A stretch of 64,000 nucleotides of DNA from an uncultured Bacteroidales bacterium. Lineage in GTDB: Bacteria > Bacteroidota > Bacteroidia > Bacteroidales > UBA932. Below, piece by piece: positions 27,409 through 36,598 of the stretch. The notes under the pieces are model-generated. The model did no database searches and had not been told where the DNA came from. It saw only the letters and a program-made list of their open reading frames with translations. Position 1 is the stretch's first letter, and the number at the start of each line of letters is the position of its first letter. The stretch covers positions 62,001-126,000 of the forward strand of contig CAJODR010000007.1 in assembly GCA_905233275.1 (NCBI GenBank). The letters are read 5' to 3'. A program made the translations under genes and the position numbers.

Positions 27409-29043
27409 TTAGGAGAGTTTCTCCACAGCAAATTTAATTCTTTTTCCGAATTCTTCCTTGCCGATGAATCCCAAAATATCCGCAATTCCAAGTCCGGATG
27501 ATGCTCCGGTAAGTGCCAGGCGGATGCAGTTCATGACTTTACCCATGGGCCATTCGCGCTCGCGGATGTAGTTTTCGAGGGCCTGTCCGATGGCTGCGGA
27601 GCCCCAGGGACCGTCGTAAGTTCCTGTGAGCCAATTGGCAGCCTCGAGGGCAAGAGTGACATTCTCCTCCTTCCAGAACTTCGCGGCATCCTTTTCGGCG
27701 AATGCCACCGGCGCCTTGAACAGATACGGCGCAATCTCTGAAAAGTCCCTGACGAATGTAGCCCGCTCCTGAATCAGCGCGACGACCCTTTCGACGTATT
27801 CGCGGGTGAAAATGCCATTCTTGAAATCATGTCCGTCCGGAGTAAGTTCGGCCCCGGCCGTAAGCGCGCATTTCGGGCAGTCGACCACCTGGATGCCATC
27901 CTCGCGGAGAATGGGAATCCATGCCTCGGCAAGTTCTGCGGGCGTTTTGAGGCGTAGATATTCTTTGTTGTACCACTTCGCTTTTTCGGCGTTGAAGCGT
28001 GCTCCGGAACGGATTACCCTCTCAAGCGAAAAGGCTGGTACGAGCTCGTCCAAAGTGAAGAGTTCACGCTCGTCGCCGGGATTCCATCCGAGGAATGCCA
28101 GCATGTTGACGAACGCCTCCGGGAAGTAGCCGTCCTCGCGGTATCCGCGCGAAATCTCTCCCGTCTCGGGATTCTCCCAGCGGAGCGGGAATACCGGGAA
28201 GCCCAGTTTGTCACCGTCCCTCTTGGACAGCTTTCCTTTGCCGTCCGGCTTGAGCAGGAGCGACAGGTGAGCGAAACGCGGCATGGTATCTTTCCAGCCG
28301 AATGCTTCATAGAGCAGGTAGTGGAGGGGGAGGGAGGGGAGCCATTCCTCGCCTCGAATGACCTCTGTGATCTCCATGAGATGGTCGTCCACGATATTGG
28401 CGAGGTGGTAGGTCGGGAGCTCGTCGGCCCTCTTCCAGAGCACTTTGTCGTCGAGGGTGTCGGTCGATACTTCGATGTGGCCGCGGATGATGTCGTCCAT
28501 CTTCACGATTCGGCTTTCGGGCATCTTGAACCTCACTGTCCAGTCAGTTGTCTCTTCAAGAAGGCGTTTGACCTCTTCCGCGGGAAGAGTCAGCGAATTG
28601 CGGAGCGACTTCCTTGTCTCCTGGTTGTAGATGAATGTCTTTCCGGCAGATTCGGCTTCAGCCCTTTTGGCTGCCAGCTCTTCGGCGGTGTCGAATGCGT
28701 AATAGGCCCATCCGGCATTGATCAGCTGCTCAGCGTACTGGCGGTAGATTGCGCGGCGCTGGCTCTGGCGGTAAGGGGCGTGGGGATGCTTTGCGGAAGC
28801 GGTCTCCACTACGTGGCCTTCGCTGTCGACGCCTTCATCCGGCATTATTCCGCACCAGCGGAGAGCCTCGATGATATAGGCCTCAGCCCCGGGGACGAAA
28901 CGATGCGAATCAGTGTCCTCGATGCGGAGGATAAACTTGCCTCCGCGCTGCTTTGCGTACAGGTAATTGTACAGCGCAGTCCTCACTCCGCCCATGTGAA
29001 GCGGCCCGGTAGGGGAGGGCGCAAATCTTACTCTGGTCTCCAT
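27409..29043 (-). CDS. gltX: Glutamyl-tRNA synthetase
   Basis: Class I aminoacyl-tRNA synthetase charging tRNA-Glu. 544 residues. The HIGH-type motif is FAPSPTGPLHMGG (residues 7-19) and the KMSKS-type loop is KLSKRDGD (about 271-278). The C-terminal anticodon-binding helical domain follows. The length is slightly above the usual 470-510. Its ATG shares one base with the ftsZ stop (TAATG), so gltX is translationally coupled to the end of the division cluster. Confidence 0.97.
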   Translation of the reverse strand: METRVRFAPSPTGPLHMGGVRTALYNYLYAKQRGGKFILRIEDTDSHRFVPGAEAYIIEALRWCGIMPDEGVDSEGHVVETASAKHPHAPYRQSQRRAIYRQYAEQLINAGWAYYAFDTAEELAAKRAEAESAGKTFIYNQETRKSLRNSLTLPAEEVKRLLEETTDWTVRFKMPESRIVKMDDIIRGHIEVSTDTLDDKVLWKRADELPTYHLANIVDDHLMEITEVIRGEEWLPSLPLHYLLYEAFGWKDTMPRFAHLSLLLKPDGKGKLSKRDGDKLGFPVFPLRWENPETGEISRGYREDGYFPEAFVNMLAFLGWNPGDERELFTLDELVPAFSLERVIRSGARFNAEKAKWYNKEYLRLKTPAELAEAWIPILREDGIQVVDCPKCALTAGAELTPDGHDFKNGIFTREYVERVVALIQERATFVRDFSEIAPYLFKAPVAFAEKDAAKFWKEENVTLALEAANWLTGTYDGPWGSAAIGQALENYIREREWPMGKVMNCIRLALTGASSGLGIADILGFIGKEEFGKRIKFAVEKLS

Positions 29044-30302
29044 TATTGCTGGTTTTTGGTCTTTTTGAAGCGGCGGAATGCCGGAATGTTTTCAAGCTCG
29101 CTGAGATTCTCGCCGGGCTTCACGATGAGTACCGGAGTCTCGTCTTCCGGGTAGAAGAAGCGGCGGTGATTCTCGGATGTCGAATGGTTGATCTTGTTGA
29201 CCGTGAATTCCTCGGAGAGGGGAATCTCGACGCCGGGCTCATCCTGGGCGGGACGGTAGGTAAAGTCGCTGTCGATGATTATGAGGTTGCCCTGCTTGCC
29301 GTGGGTGATGGTGTCGAGCACTCCCATGTTGAATCCGGTCGCAATGGCCGTGATCTTGACGGTGTCGCCGATCGAAGGATCGTCGTCCCAGATTAGTCCG
29401 CGTTTGAAGCGGTTGGCGTTGCCGGTATACTCGTTGATGAGGTCGTTGATCTTGTTGAGGTCGTTCATCTTGAGGCCGTTCTCGTTCTTGCCGGCGGTTA
29501 TGTTGACGAGGACGTTCTTGGCTGTCTTGAGGTCGAAATCGTTGAGGAGAGGGGAGCGCAGGGCACCGTCCACGGCGTCCTTGATGCGGTTTTCGCCGCT
29601 TCCGACGCCGCAGCCCATCAGGGCCATTCCGCTCGAGCGCATCATGGTCTTGACGTCCTCGAAGTCGACGTTGATGAATCCCGGTTTGGAGATGATCTCG
29701 GTGATTCCCGCGACAGCGGTGGCGAGCACCTCGTCGGCCTTGGGGAATGCATCCTGGATCAGCTGGTCGCCGAAATATTCGTAAAGCTTCTCGTTGTTGA
29801 TGAGAAGGAGGCTGTCGACGTACTGCTGGAGCTCGTGGATGCCGTCAATGGCCTTGGTGAGCGCCTCGTCGCCTTCGTTCTCAAAGGGAAGCGTCACGAC
29901 GGCCACAGTGAGGATGCCGTGCTTCTTGGCAATCTCCGCGATGACAGGGGAGGCTCCAGTGCCGGTGCCGCCGCCCATACCTGCGGTGATAAACAGCATC
30001 TTGGTGCCAGGCCCGGCTATCTTCTCCTCGATTTCGGCCTGGGATTCGAGTGCGGCGTTACGGCCTTTGAAGGGGTCGGTACCTGCGCCGAGGCCTGCTC
30101 CAAGCTGGATCTTGGTCGGGACATTGCTCCTCTGGAGAGCCTGCGAGTCGGTGTTGCAGACAATGAAGTTGCAACCCTGGATCTTCTGGTTGAACATGTA
30201 GGTCACGGCATTGCAGCCACCGCCGCCTACGCCGATGACCTTTATGATGGATTCCTCGTCGGGCATCCAGCCCTCGGGATATTTGATCGCTTCTTCTATC
30301 AT
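29043..30302 (-). CDS. ftsZ: Cell division protein FtsZ
   Basis: Tubulin-like GTPase that forms the division ring. 419 residues. GVGGGGCNAV at about 25-34 is the nucleotide-binding start, and the tubulin signature GGGTGTG lies at about 108-114. The T7-loop region follows near residue 210. A C-terminal linker ends in IPAFRRFKK, which resembles the conserved C-terminal peptide that binds FtsA. It directly follows ftsA and overlaps gltX by one base. Confidence 0.98.
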   Translation of the reverse strand: MIEEAIKYPEGWMPDEESIIKVIGVGGGGCNAVTYMFNQKIQGCNFIVCNTDSQALQRSNVPTKIQLGAGLGAGTDPFKGRNAALESQAEIEEKIAGPGTKMLFITAGMGGGTGTGASPVIAEIAKKHGILTVAVVTLPFENEGDEALTKAIDGIHELQQYVDSLLLINNEKLYEYFGDQLIQDAFPKADEVLATAVAGITEIISKPGFINVDFEDVKTMMRSSGMALMGCGVGSGENRIKDAVDGALRSPLLNDFDLKTAKNVLVNITAGKNENGLKMNDLNKINDLINEYTGNANRFKRGLIWDDDPSIGDTVKITAIATGFNMGVLDTITHGKQGNLIIIDSDFTYRPAQDEPGVEIPLSEEFTVNKINHSTSENHRRFFYPEDETPVLIVKPGENLSELENIPAFRRFKKTKNQQ

Positions 30303-30308
30303 GGCTTT

Positions 30309-31820
30309 CTAGAGTTTGTCAAATCCTTGTTCTGCTGCTTCAGTGAGTCCGGCCAGGCTTTCGCCGACGGATTTGGAAATCTTCTTCCAGAGAATATGTA
30401 CCTTGGTCTGCTTCTTCGGCGGTCTCGGTTTCTTGACGGCTTCGCCGAATTCTTCCTCGGGAATCAGGGTCCCCGTGGTCCCACCGTGGAATTCGTCGGG
30501 AACAATGGTACCCGGCTCGACGGCAGGCTCTTCGTAGGCGTCAACGGTAACCGGCTCTTCCTCAACTGTTTCCACCTCTTCGCTGCGGAATCCGGAGAAG
30601 ATGTCGCGGATAATGTCCTCGCGGCGGATAATCGGCGCGTCGACGCAGTCGGGCAGACGGTCGTTCTTGGCCGACAGGATCATACCCATCGAGGCGGCAG
30701 CCGAAGCCTCCCTTACACCGGGGCAGCCTTCAGCCGAGAAGAAGTGGCGGGGATATCCGACCTTGACGTTGAATCCGGACATCTCCTTCAGCAGCATCGC
30801 GCAGCCGAGCAGTGCCGATCCGCCGCCCGTGATAACAATGCCACTTCTGAGCGAATCCGCAAACCCGCTGCGGTCGATCGCCCAGAGAATGGCATCGATG
30901 ATTTCTTTCATCCTTGCTCCGATGACCTCCGACAGGTAGTCTACCTTGACTGCCACTGCGTTTCGGTCTGCATACCGGATCTGGATGATCTTGTCGCCGA
31001 GAGTCGGGAGCTTGCCGGGGATGCAGGCTCCGTAGGCTTTTTTGATATTCTCCGCCAGGGACGAAGAAATACCGCATTCGGTTTTGATATCCCTGGTCAC
31101 GGCGTTGCCGCCGAATGGAATCGCGGTGTAGTGCCGCATAATCCCTCCCTGATAGATGCTGACGGAAGTCGAGCCGCCGCCGAAGTCGATGAGAGCTACT
31201 CCGCTCTCGGTCTCCTCATGGCTCAGGACAGCCCTCGCCGTCACGTCGGGGATGAAATATTTCTTAGCTACTGCGATGCCCAGTTTGTTGAACACCACGT
31301 CGATGGCGTCGGCCTTGCGCTTGTCGCCGATGAAGACCTTGAAATTGCCTTCAAGCTCCGCGCTGACCATGCCCACGACATCGTCTTCCACAAGCTGGAA
31401 GTAGTCGTCGGTCGAGAAAGACTGTGCTACAGCCCCGTATATCTCCTGGCGCTTCTCGTCTTCGAGCGGATAGCTCTCGAGGGCTATGCTCTTGAGGGCC
31501 TCGACCTCCTCGAAGGTGATGCATTCGTTGGGATCGGTCCTCTCGAACCGTCCTGTGGCGACCTCCTGCATGACCGGGTAGCGCGGATATCCCACGACTA
31601 CCTGCAGGATCTTGATGCCAAGTTCGCTCTCTGCGCCCGCGATGGCGGTGCGGAGAGCCTGTTCGGCCCGCATCGGATTGAATACATACGAGTTGCGGAT
31701 GCCGTCTGAGGGGCTTTCCTTGTAGTAGACGATCTGGATATCATCCCCGGATATCCTCGCCACGGTCACAGCAAACTTGCTGGAACCGAGGTCGATCGCC
31801 GCAATGTGTCTTTCTATCAT
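30309..31820 (-). CDS. ftsA: Cell division protein FtsA
   Basis: Actin-like protein that tethers FtsZ filaments to the membrane. 503 residues, against about 420 in E. coli. The phosphate-1 loop is IDLGSSKFAV (9-18), and GVALIDFGGGSTSVSIYQGG and VITGGGSALLG mark the other nucleotide-binding motifs. The extra length is a linker of about 70 acidic and Pro-rich residues (about 405-470) between the actin fold and a basic, amphipathic C-terminal helix (ILWKKISKSVGESLAGL) that should insert in the membrane. It lies 8 bases after ftsQ and 6 before ftsZ. Confidence 0.96.
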   Translation of the reverse strand: MIERHIAAIDLGSSKFAVTVARISGDDIQIVYYKESPSDGIRNSYVFNPMRAEQALRTAIAGAESELGIKILQVVVGYPRYPVMQEVATGRFERTDPNECITFEEVEALKSIALESYPLEDEKRQEIYGAVAQSFSTDDYFQLVEDDVVGMVSAELEGNFKVFIGDKRKADAIDVVFNKLGIAVAKKYFIPDVTARAVLSHEETESGVALIDFGGGSTSVSIYQGGIMRHYTAIPFGGNAVTRDIKTECGISSSLAENIKKAYGACIPGKLPTLGDKIIQIRYADRNAVAVKVDYLSEVIGARMKEIIDAILWAIDRSGFADSLRSGIVITGGGSALLGCAMLLKEMSGFNVKVGYPRHFFSAEGCPGVREASAAASMGMILSAKNDRLPDCVDAPIIRREDIIRDIFSGFRSEEVETVEEEPVTVDAYEEPAVEPGTIVPDEFHGGTTGTLIPEEEFGEAVKKPRPPKKQTKVHILWKKISKSVGESLAGLTEAAEQGFDKL

Positions 31821-31828
31821 ACCTTATA

Positions 31829-32608
31829 TTATTTCTTGCATATAATCTGTTTGTCGTAGCGGAGATCCACGCTCTTGTAGACGTGACCCTCCTTGTAGGG
31901 CACCACGGAGGAGAGGTAGCGGTTCATCTTGGCGATCTTCTCCGGGATATTGTCGGCGCTGCCGAATATGTACACTTCGGGGCCGTCCATCGGGTAAATC
32001 AGGATCCCGAGCTCGGGGTCGCAGCGCATTTCAGCGATGCCGTGGGCCCAGTGCGGATCCTCGGAAAGCGCCTCAGCCAATTCTGTATAGCCCCTGAGTT
32101 TGGCATCCGCCGATGCATCTTCCAGCCGGCCGATCCATCCTTCAGGCACGCTGATTCCGATATCGCCATGGATAAGCGGAACCCTTGACACGTACCTTTC
32201 CCCGAGGGGAATGATATACCCGCTCGCATCCGCGTAGAATCCGCCTTCGGCCGTCATGAAGCGGACGACTGGCTTCCGCTGCTCCAGCTCGATGTGGAGG
32301 GTGCGGTCCGGTGTAAGGTAGGCTTCGCAGTCTGTGACGCAGCTTTCCTGACCGATGATCCGCTCAATCTGGAAAAGATCCATCTGCTCCATCGGTGTGC
32401 CGGTCGAGAATCCTCCGCGCATGAGGATGCGCGAAATCTCTTCGCCCGACACGATCTGTGTCTCGCTGCTGTCGCGAATGACTACGTCTATTTCCGCGAG
32501 CGCTTCCTTGCCCCGGATCGAACGGTCAAGGCGAATCGTCGCGAAGAGCAGCACCGCGAGGAAGGCGAGAACACCGGCCTGAAGGAGTATGGATGCTTTT
32601 CTTGTCAT
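31829..32608 (-). CDS. ftsQ: Cell division protein FtsQ
   Basis: Bitopic division protein that connects cytoplasmic and periplasmic parts of the divisome. 259 residues: a membrane helix at about 8-27, then a POTRA-type domain (about 36-105; IDVVIRDSSETQIVSGEEI) and the FtsQ beta domain. Sequence identity in this family is low, so the call also rests on its position between murC and ftsA. Its ATG overlaps the murC stop (ATGA, 32605-32608). Confidence 0.88.
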   Translation of the reverse strand: MTRKASILLQAGVLAFLAVLLFATIRLDRSIRGKEALAEIDVVIRDSSETQIVSGEEISRILMRGGFSTGTPMEQMDLFQIERIIGQESCVTDCEAYLTPDRTLHIELEQRKPVVRFMTAEGGFYADASGYIIPLGERYVSRVPLIHGDIGISVPEGWIGRLEDASADAKLRGYTELAEALSEDPHWAHGIAEMRCDPELGILIYPMDGPEVYIFGSADNIPEKIAKMNRYLSSVVPYKEGHVYKSVDLRYDKQIICKK

Positions 32609-33945
32609 TTCAGCATGTCAGTGATAGGGCCTATGAAACGGTCGATATTGCCTGCACCGAATGTCACGAGAACGCCTTCCGGCTTGTCTTTGGCAAGATA
32701 ATCAAGCAGTTCTTCCTTGCGGATGAGGACTTTCTCAGGCGCAGTGACGTCCTTGAAAATAATCTCTGATGTCACCCCGGGAATGGGCTCTTCCCTCGCA
32801 GGGTAGATATCGAGGAGAATGAGCTTGTCAACCTTGGAAAGCGCCGCAGCGAATTCAGGGGCGAAGTCCCTCGTCCTCGTGTACAGGTGAGGTTGGAATA
32901 TGGCCGTGAACTTCCTGTCCGGGAATATCTCCCTTATGGAAGAAATGGCCGTGGAGAGCTCTGCAGGATGATGTGCGTAGTCGTCGATGTAGGTAATTCC
33001 GGGCTTCGAGACATGGACGTCGAGACGCCTGCGTACTCCGCGGAAACTGCCTACTGCGGCCTTCACTTTCTCCGGCTCGATCCCGAGCGTGAGGGCAATG
33101 GCCGCTGCTGCGACGCTGTTTTCCGCGTTGACACGGCCGATGGTACCGACTCTCATCCCGCGGATGATGCCGCCGGGGTAGTGGAGGTCGTATACGAAAT
33201 GTCCTTCGCCGTCAGGCTTCGGATTCTCCGCGTAAAAATCTGCGGCGGGGTCGTTGTAATGATAGTGGAGGATCTTCGCTCTGGTATCAGCTTCCGTAAG
33301 CGGAAGGCCGAGCTTGGCGATTACGGTTCCGCTTACCTGGGAGGCGAAAGCCTTGAAGGCCTCGATCACCTTCTCGTGGGTACCGTAAATGTCCAGGTGG
33401 TCGGCATCCATGGCGGTAATGACCGCGACCTCGGGGAAAAGCTGGAGGAACGAGCGGTCGAATTCGTCGGCTTCGGCGACTGCGAAATCGCTGTCGGAGA
33501 GGAGTAGGTTGGTCCCGTAATTGACGGAGATGCCGCCCAGGAAAGCCGTGCATCCGATGCCGCTCTCCTTGAGGATGTGTGCCGCGAGGGTGGATGTAGT
33601 GGTCTTGCCGTGTGTTCCCGCAACTGCCGCGCATCGCTTTCCACGGGTGATTTCACCGAGAGTACGGGAGCGCTTGAGGAGCTTGTAGCCATTCTCCCGG
33701 ACGAATCTCAATTCGCCCATGTCTTCGGGAATGGCGGGCGTGTAGATTACCAGCGTGTTTTCCTTGTCAGTGGGAATGAAGCTGATGTCATCGGTGTAAT
33801 GCACGCCTATCCCTTCTTCCTCGAGCTCTTTTGTGAGATCGGAGGGGGTCCTGTCATATCCGCTGACACTGTCGCCGCGGAACTTGAAGTAGCGGGCGAG
33901 GGCGCTCATGCCGATGCCGCCTGTTCCTCTTAAATATACGTTCAT
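32605..33945 (-). CDS. murC: UDP-N-acetylmuramate--L-alanine ligase
   Basis: Adds L-Ala to UDP-MurNAc, first of the Mur ligases. 446 residues with the Mur family layout: RGTGGIGMSALARYF at about 5-19 (UDP-binding), the ATP loop GTHGKTTT at about 110-117, and the central EADEFDRSFL segment specific to MurC near 160. It is coupled to murG upstream (ATGA, 33942-33945) and ftsQ downstream. Confidence 0.97.
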   Translation of the reverse strand: MNVYLRGTGGIGMSALARYFKFRGDSVSGYDRTPSDLTKELEEEGIGVHYTDDISFIPTDKENTLVIYTPAIPEDMGELRFVRENGYKLLKRSRTLGEITRGKRCAAVAGTHGKTTTSTLAAHILKESGIGCTAFLGGISVNYGTNLLLSDSDFAVAEADEFDRSFLQLFPEVAVITAMDADHLDIYGTHEKVIEAFKAFASQVSGTVIAKLGLPLTEADTRAKILHYHYNDPAADFYAENPKPDGEGHFVYDLHYPGGIIRGMRVGTIGRVNAENSVAAAAIALTLGIEPEKVKAAVGSFRGVRRRLDVHVSKPGITYIDDYAHHPAELSTAISSIREIFPDRKFTAIFQPHLYTRTRDFAPEFAAALSKVDKLILLDIYPAREEPIPGVTSEIIFKDVTAPEKVLIRKEELLDYLAKDKPEGVLVTFGAGNIDRFIGPITDMLK

Positions 33946-35078
33946 TTCCCGATGATTTTATAGGCTTCGTCTGCAATGGTCTGTGCCGCATCGACAAGGG
34001 CGAGAGCCAGAATGTTCTTCTCGAGCTGTGTCCTACGTACATCGTCGGAAAGCAGCTCCAGCGCTGTAGGAAGCAGTTTTTCCGGAGCCTCGGCATCTTT
34101 GACGATGAGGGCGGCGTCCTTCCTCACGAGCGCCATCGCGTTGTGGGTCTGATGATCCTCGGCCACATTGGGGGAGGGGACAAATACCACCGCCTTCCCG
34201 AGAGCGCAAAGCTCGGAAACTGTGCTCGCGCCGCTTCTGGAAATAACCACGTCGGCGGCTGCGTATGCGAGGTCCATCCTGGCGATGAAGTCTGTGTGGT
34301 GCACCATTGGAGCTGGGTGCTCGGCCATGAAGGCGTCGACACCTGCCTTGTAGTACTTGCCGCACTGCCAGAACACTTCGACGTCCTCTCCTCCCGGGCA
34401 TCCGGCCTCGATCCATCCCTTGACGGATTTGTTGAGCGTGCCGCTGCCGAGGCTGCCTCCGACAATCAGGAGGTGCTTCTTGGCGGGGTTGAGGCCGTAG
34501 AATTCCATGGCCTCGGCCTTCATTTCGGGCGTCGCCGGCTTTGTGAGGTCGGCCCTGATGGGATTGCCCGTCAGGACAATCTTTTCCGCGGGGAAGAATT
34601 TCTCCATGCCCTCATAAGCGACGCAGATAGACTGGACGCGCTTTCCGAGCATCTTGTTGGTGAGCCCGGCGAATCCGTTCTGCTCCTGGATGAGGCAGGG
34701 AATCTTCATGGCGCTGGCAGCCTTCAGCAGGGGAGCGCTGGCATAGCCTCCGACGCCGATGGCGATGTCGGGCTTGAATTCCTTCACGATCCTGCGTGCC
34801 TTGCGGCTGCTGGCGAGGAGCTTGAACGGCACCTGGATATCGTTGACAATGTTTTTCCAGTTGAGCCGGCGCTGGAGTCCCACGATAGGGAGGCCGACTA
34901 TCTTGTAACCCGCCGCGGGGACTTTCTCCATTTCCATCTTGCCTTCAGCGCCGACAAAGAGGATTTCGCTTTCCGGACACAGCTCCTTGAGCTTTCCGGC
35001 TATCGAGATGGCCGGGAAGATATGGCCTCCCGTGCCGCCTCCGCTGATGATTGCCCTTATTGGTTTGTACTGGTTCAT
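33942..35078 (-). CDS. murG: UDP-GlcNAc:undecaprenyl-PP-MurNAc-pentapeptide GlcNAc transferase
   Basis: Makes lipid II from lipid I at the inner face of the membrane. 378 residues, a GT28 glycosyltransferase with GGGTGGHIFPAI at residues 14-25, IGVGGYASAPLL near 107, LIQEQNGFAGLTN near 131, and the C-terminal donor site with ISRSGASTVSELCALGKAVVFVPSP. It starts 3 bases after ftsW and overlaps murC by four bases. Confidence 0.97.
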   Translation of the reverse strand: MNQYKPIRAIISGGGTGGHIFPAISIAGKLKELCPESEILFVGAEGKMEMEKVPAAGYKIVGLPIVGLQRRLNWKNIVNDIQVPFKLLASSRKARRIVKEFKPDIAIGVGGYASAPLLKAASAMKIPCLIQEQNGFAGLTNKMLGKRVQSICVAYEGMEKFFPAEKIVLTGNPIRADLTKPATPEMKAEAMEFYGLNPAKKHLLIVGGSLGSGTLNKSVKGWIEAGCPGGEDVEVFWQCGKYYKAGVDAFMAEHPAPMVHHTDFIARMDLAYAAADVVISRSGASTVSELCALGKAVVFVPSPNVAEDHQTHNAMALVRKDAALIVKDAEAPEKLLPTALELLSDDVRRTQLEKNILALALVDAAQTIADEAYKIIGK

Positions 35079-35081
35079 GTC

Positions 35082-36593
35082 TTACTGTATATCAGGTTCT
35101 GTGGAATCGTTGAACTGTTCCGCCATTGCGGCGAATTCCTCCGCGGCCTCCCTCTCGGCCTGCTCCCTTGCCCTTTCGGCTTCCTGTGCAGCCAGTCTGC
35201 GCTGCTTTTCAGCTTCCTCAGCTGCGACCCTGGCTTCCTCTTCGGCGAGGATCGCCTTGTGCTTGCGGCTGGAAGCCCGGCTGAACGACAGGATGACCCC
35301 GAACGCCACGCAGAACGACAGGAACGACGAATTGCCATGGCTTATCATCGGCAGCGTCTGGCCGGTACGGGGGACCATTTCGAGGTTGATAGCTATATGC
35401 ATGAACGCCTGTCCCGCAATCAGCACGATGAGTCCTGCCACTGCGGTTTTGGCGAAGTAGTCGTCGAGGTACTTGTTGACCGATGCGCCCCTCGCGATCA
35501 GGCTCACGTACAGTATCAGCACCAGGATTCCTCCCAGGAGTCCGTATTCTTCGAGAATGAAGCTGTACATGTAGTCGCTGAACATGACCGGCGTATAATA
35601 TCGCTGCGTGCTCTCTCCGGGGCCCTTTCCGATCAGGCCGCCCTGGTGGATGGCAATCTTGGCGCTGTAGGGCTGTGCCAGCTTGTTTTTGGCTTCGTCG
35701 AATGCCTTTGCGCGCTTGGCCCTCTCCTCGGTGATCTGGTCCTTGGTAAGGCCTTCCGTGCGCAAAGTGGTGGTGTCTGTGAGTATGGCGATGTATTCGT
35801 CGTCAGCCGGAGTGATTCGCGTCACCGCGGTACCGATTCGGTTGAATACCTTGCCGTCGGTGGCCTTGTAGATGCCGATGCTGCCGAGGAGGAACAGGAT
35901 ACTCACTATTCCCGGCAGGACCACGTCGCGGATGCTGATGCCTCCGATGAGGATGGTGAGATAGAGGATACAGCCGATGAACAGGGCACTGGACACGCCT
36001 CCGGTCAGGATAAGGGCGCAGGTGATGAGGATGGGACCGTAGAGGTAGAATATCCTCTGCCAGAGCGGATTGTCGATGAATGCGAGTTTCGGCGAGAGTT
36101 TCGCCAGCCTGGTGGTGAGCTTGAAGCCTTTCTGCTTGTAGGTGTCCACTGCCCAGGCGAGGTACATCACCATGATGACCTTGACCACTTCGAAGACGTG
36201 CACCTGGAAGCCCATGAACGACAGGGCGCGCACCGCCTCGTTGGTCGAAATCGCCCTGACGACCGGCGTCTGGATTCTCATCGCGAGCAGCAGAAGCAGC
36301 GTCAGCGCGAGCAGGAATCCGTATTTCGACAGCACGCGGAACAACTTGATACTCCGTATGTTGTACAGTACGATAATGATGACGAGCCCGAGCAGCTCTA
36401 TCTTGACCTGCTCGGAGAATATGGCCATCCTGTCCTTCTTCTCGATGAGGGCGAGAAGCGGCGTCGAAGAGAAGATGGTGAGAAGTGAGAACATCACGAG
36501 GAGGAGCACGATCATCCAGATGACCTTGTCACCTTCAAACCGGTCCACCATCGTCCAGATGGTCCTTTTCTCTTTTCTGGTCTTCTTCGCCAT
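35082..36593 (-). CDS. ftsW: SEDS glycosyltransferase FtsW with coiled C-terminal tail
   Basis: Polytopic SEDS protein that polymerises lipid II at the septum with its partner transpeptidase FtsI. 503 residues, with about ten membrane helices. The family landmarks include PLWQRIFYLYGP, GGLIGKGPGESTQRYYTPVMFSDYMYSFILEEYG and MISHGNSSFLSF. The C-terminus is a 60-residue Ala/Glu/Arg-rich stretch (about 440-500; EEEARVAAEEAEKQRR and similar) that should form a charged coiled coil in the cytoplasm. This is longer than most FtsW tails. Confidence 0.95.
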   Translation of the reverse strand: MAKKTRKEKRTIWTMVDRFEGDKVIWMIVLLLVMFSLLTIFSSTPLLALIEKKDRMAIFSEQVKIELLGLVIIIVLYNIRSIKLFRVLSKYGFLLALTLLLLLAMRIQTPVVRAISTNEAVRALSFMGFQVHVFEVVKVIMVMYLAWAVDTYKQKGFKLTTRLAKLSPKLAFIDNPLWQRIFYLYGPILITCALILTGGVSSALFIGCILYLTILIGGISIRDVVLPGIVSILFLLGSIGIYKATDGKVFNRIGTAVTRITPADDEYIAILTDTTTLRTEGLTKDQITEERAKRAKAFDEAKNKLAQPYSAKIAIHQGGLIGKGPGESTQRYYTPVMFSDYMYSFILEEYGLLGGILVLILYVSLIARGASVNKYLDDYFAKTAVAGLIVLIAGQAFMHIAINLEMVPRTGQTLPMISHGNSSFLSFCVAFGVILSFSRASSRKHKAILAEEEARVAAEEAEKQRRLAAQEAERAREQAEREAAEEFAAMAEQFNDSTEPDIQ

Positions 36594-36598
36594 GACTG

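Noticed and set aside
34143..36488. Long rightward open frame (781 codons) across murG-ftsW
   Set aside because: It is antisense to two clear genes and has no family motif; GC-rich third positions leave the opposite strand open.
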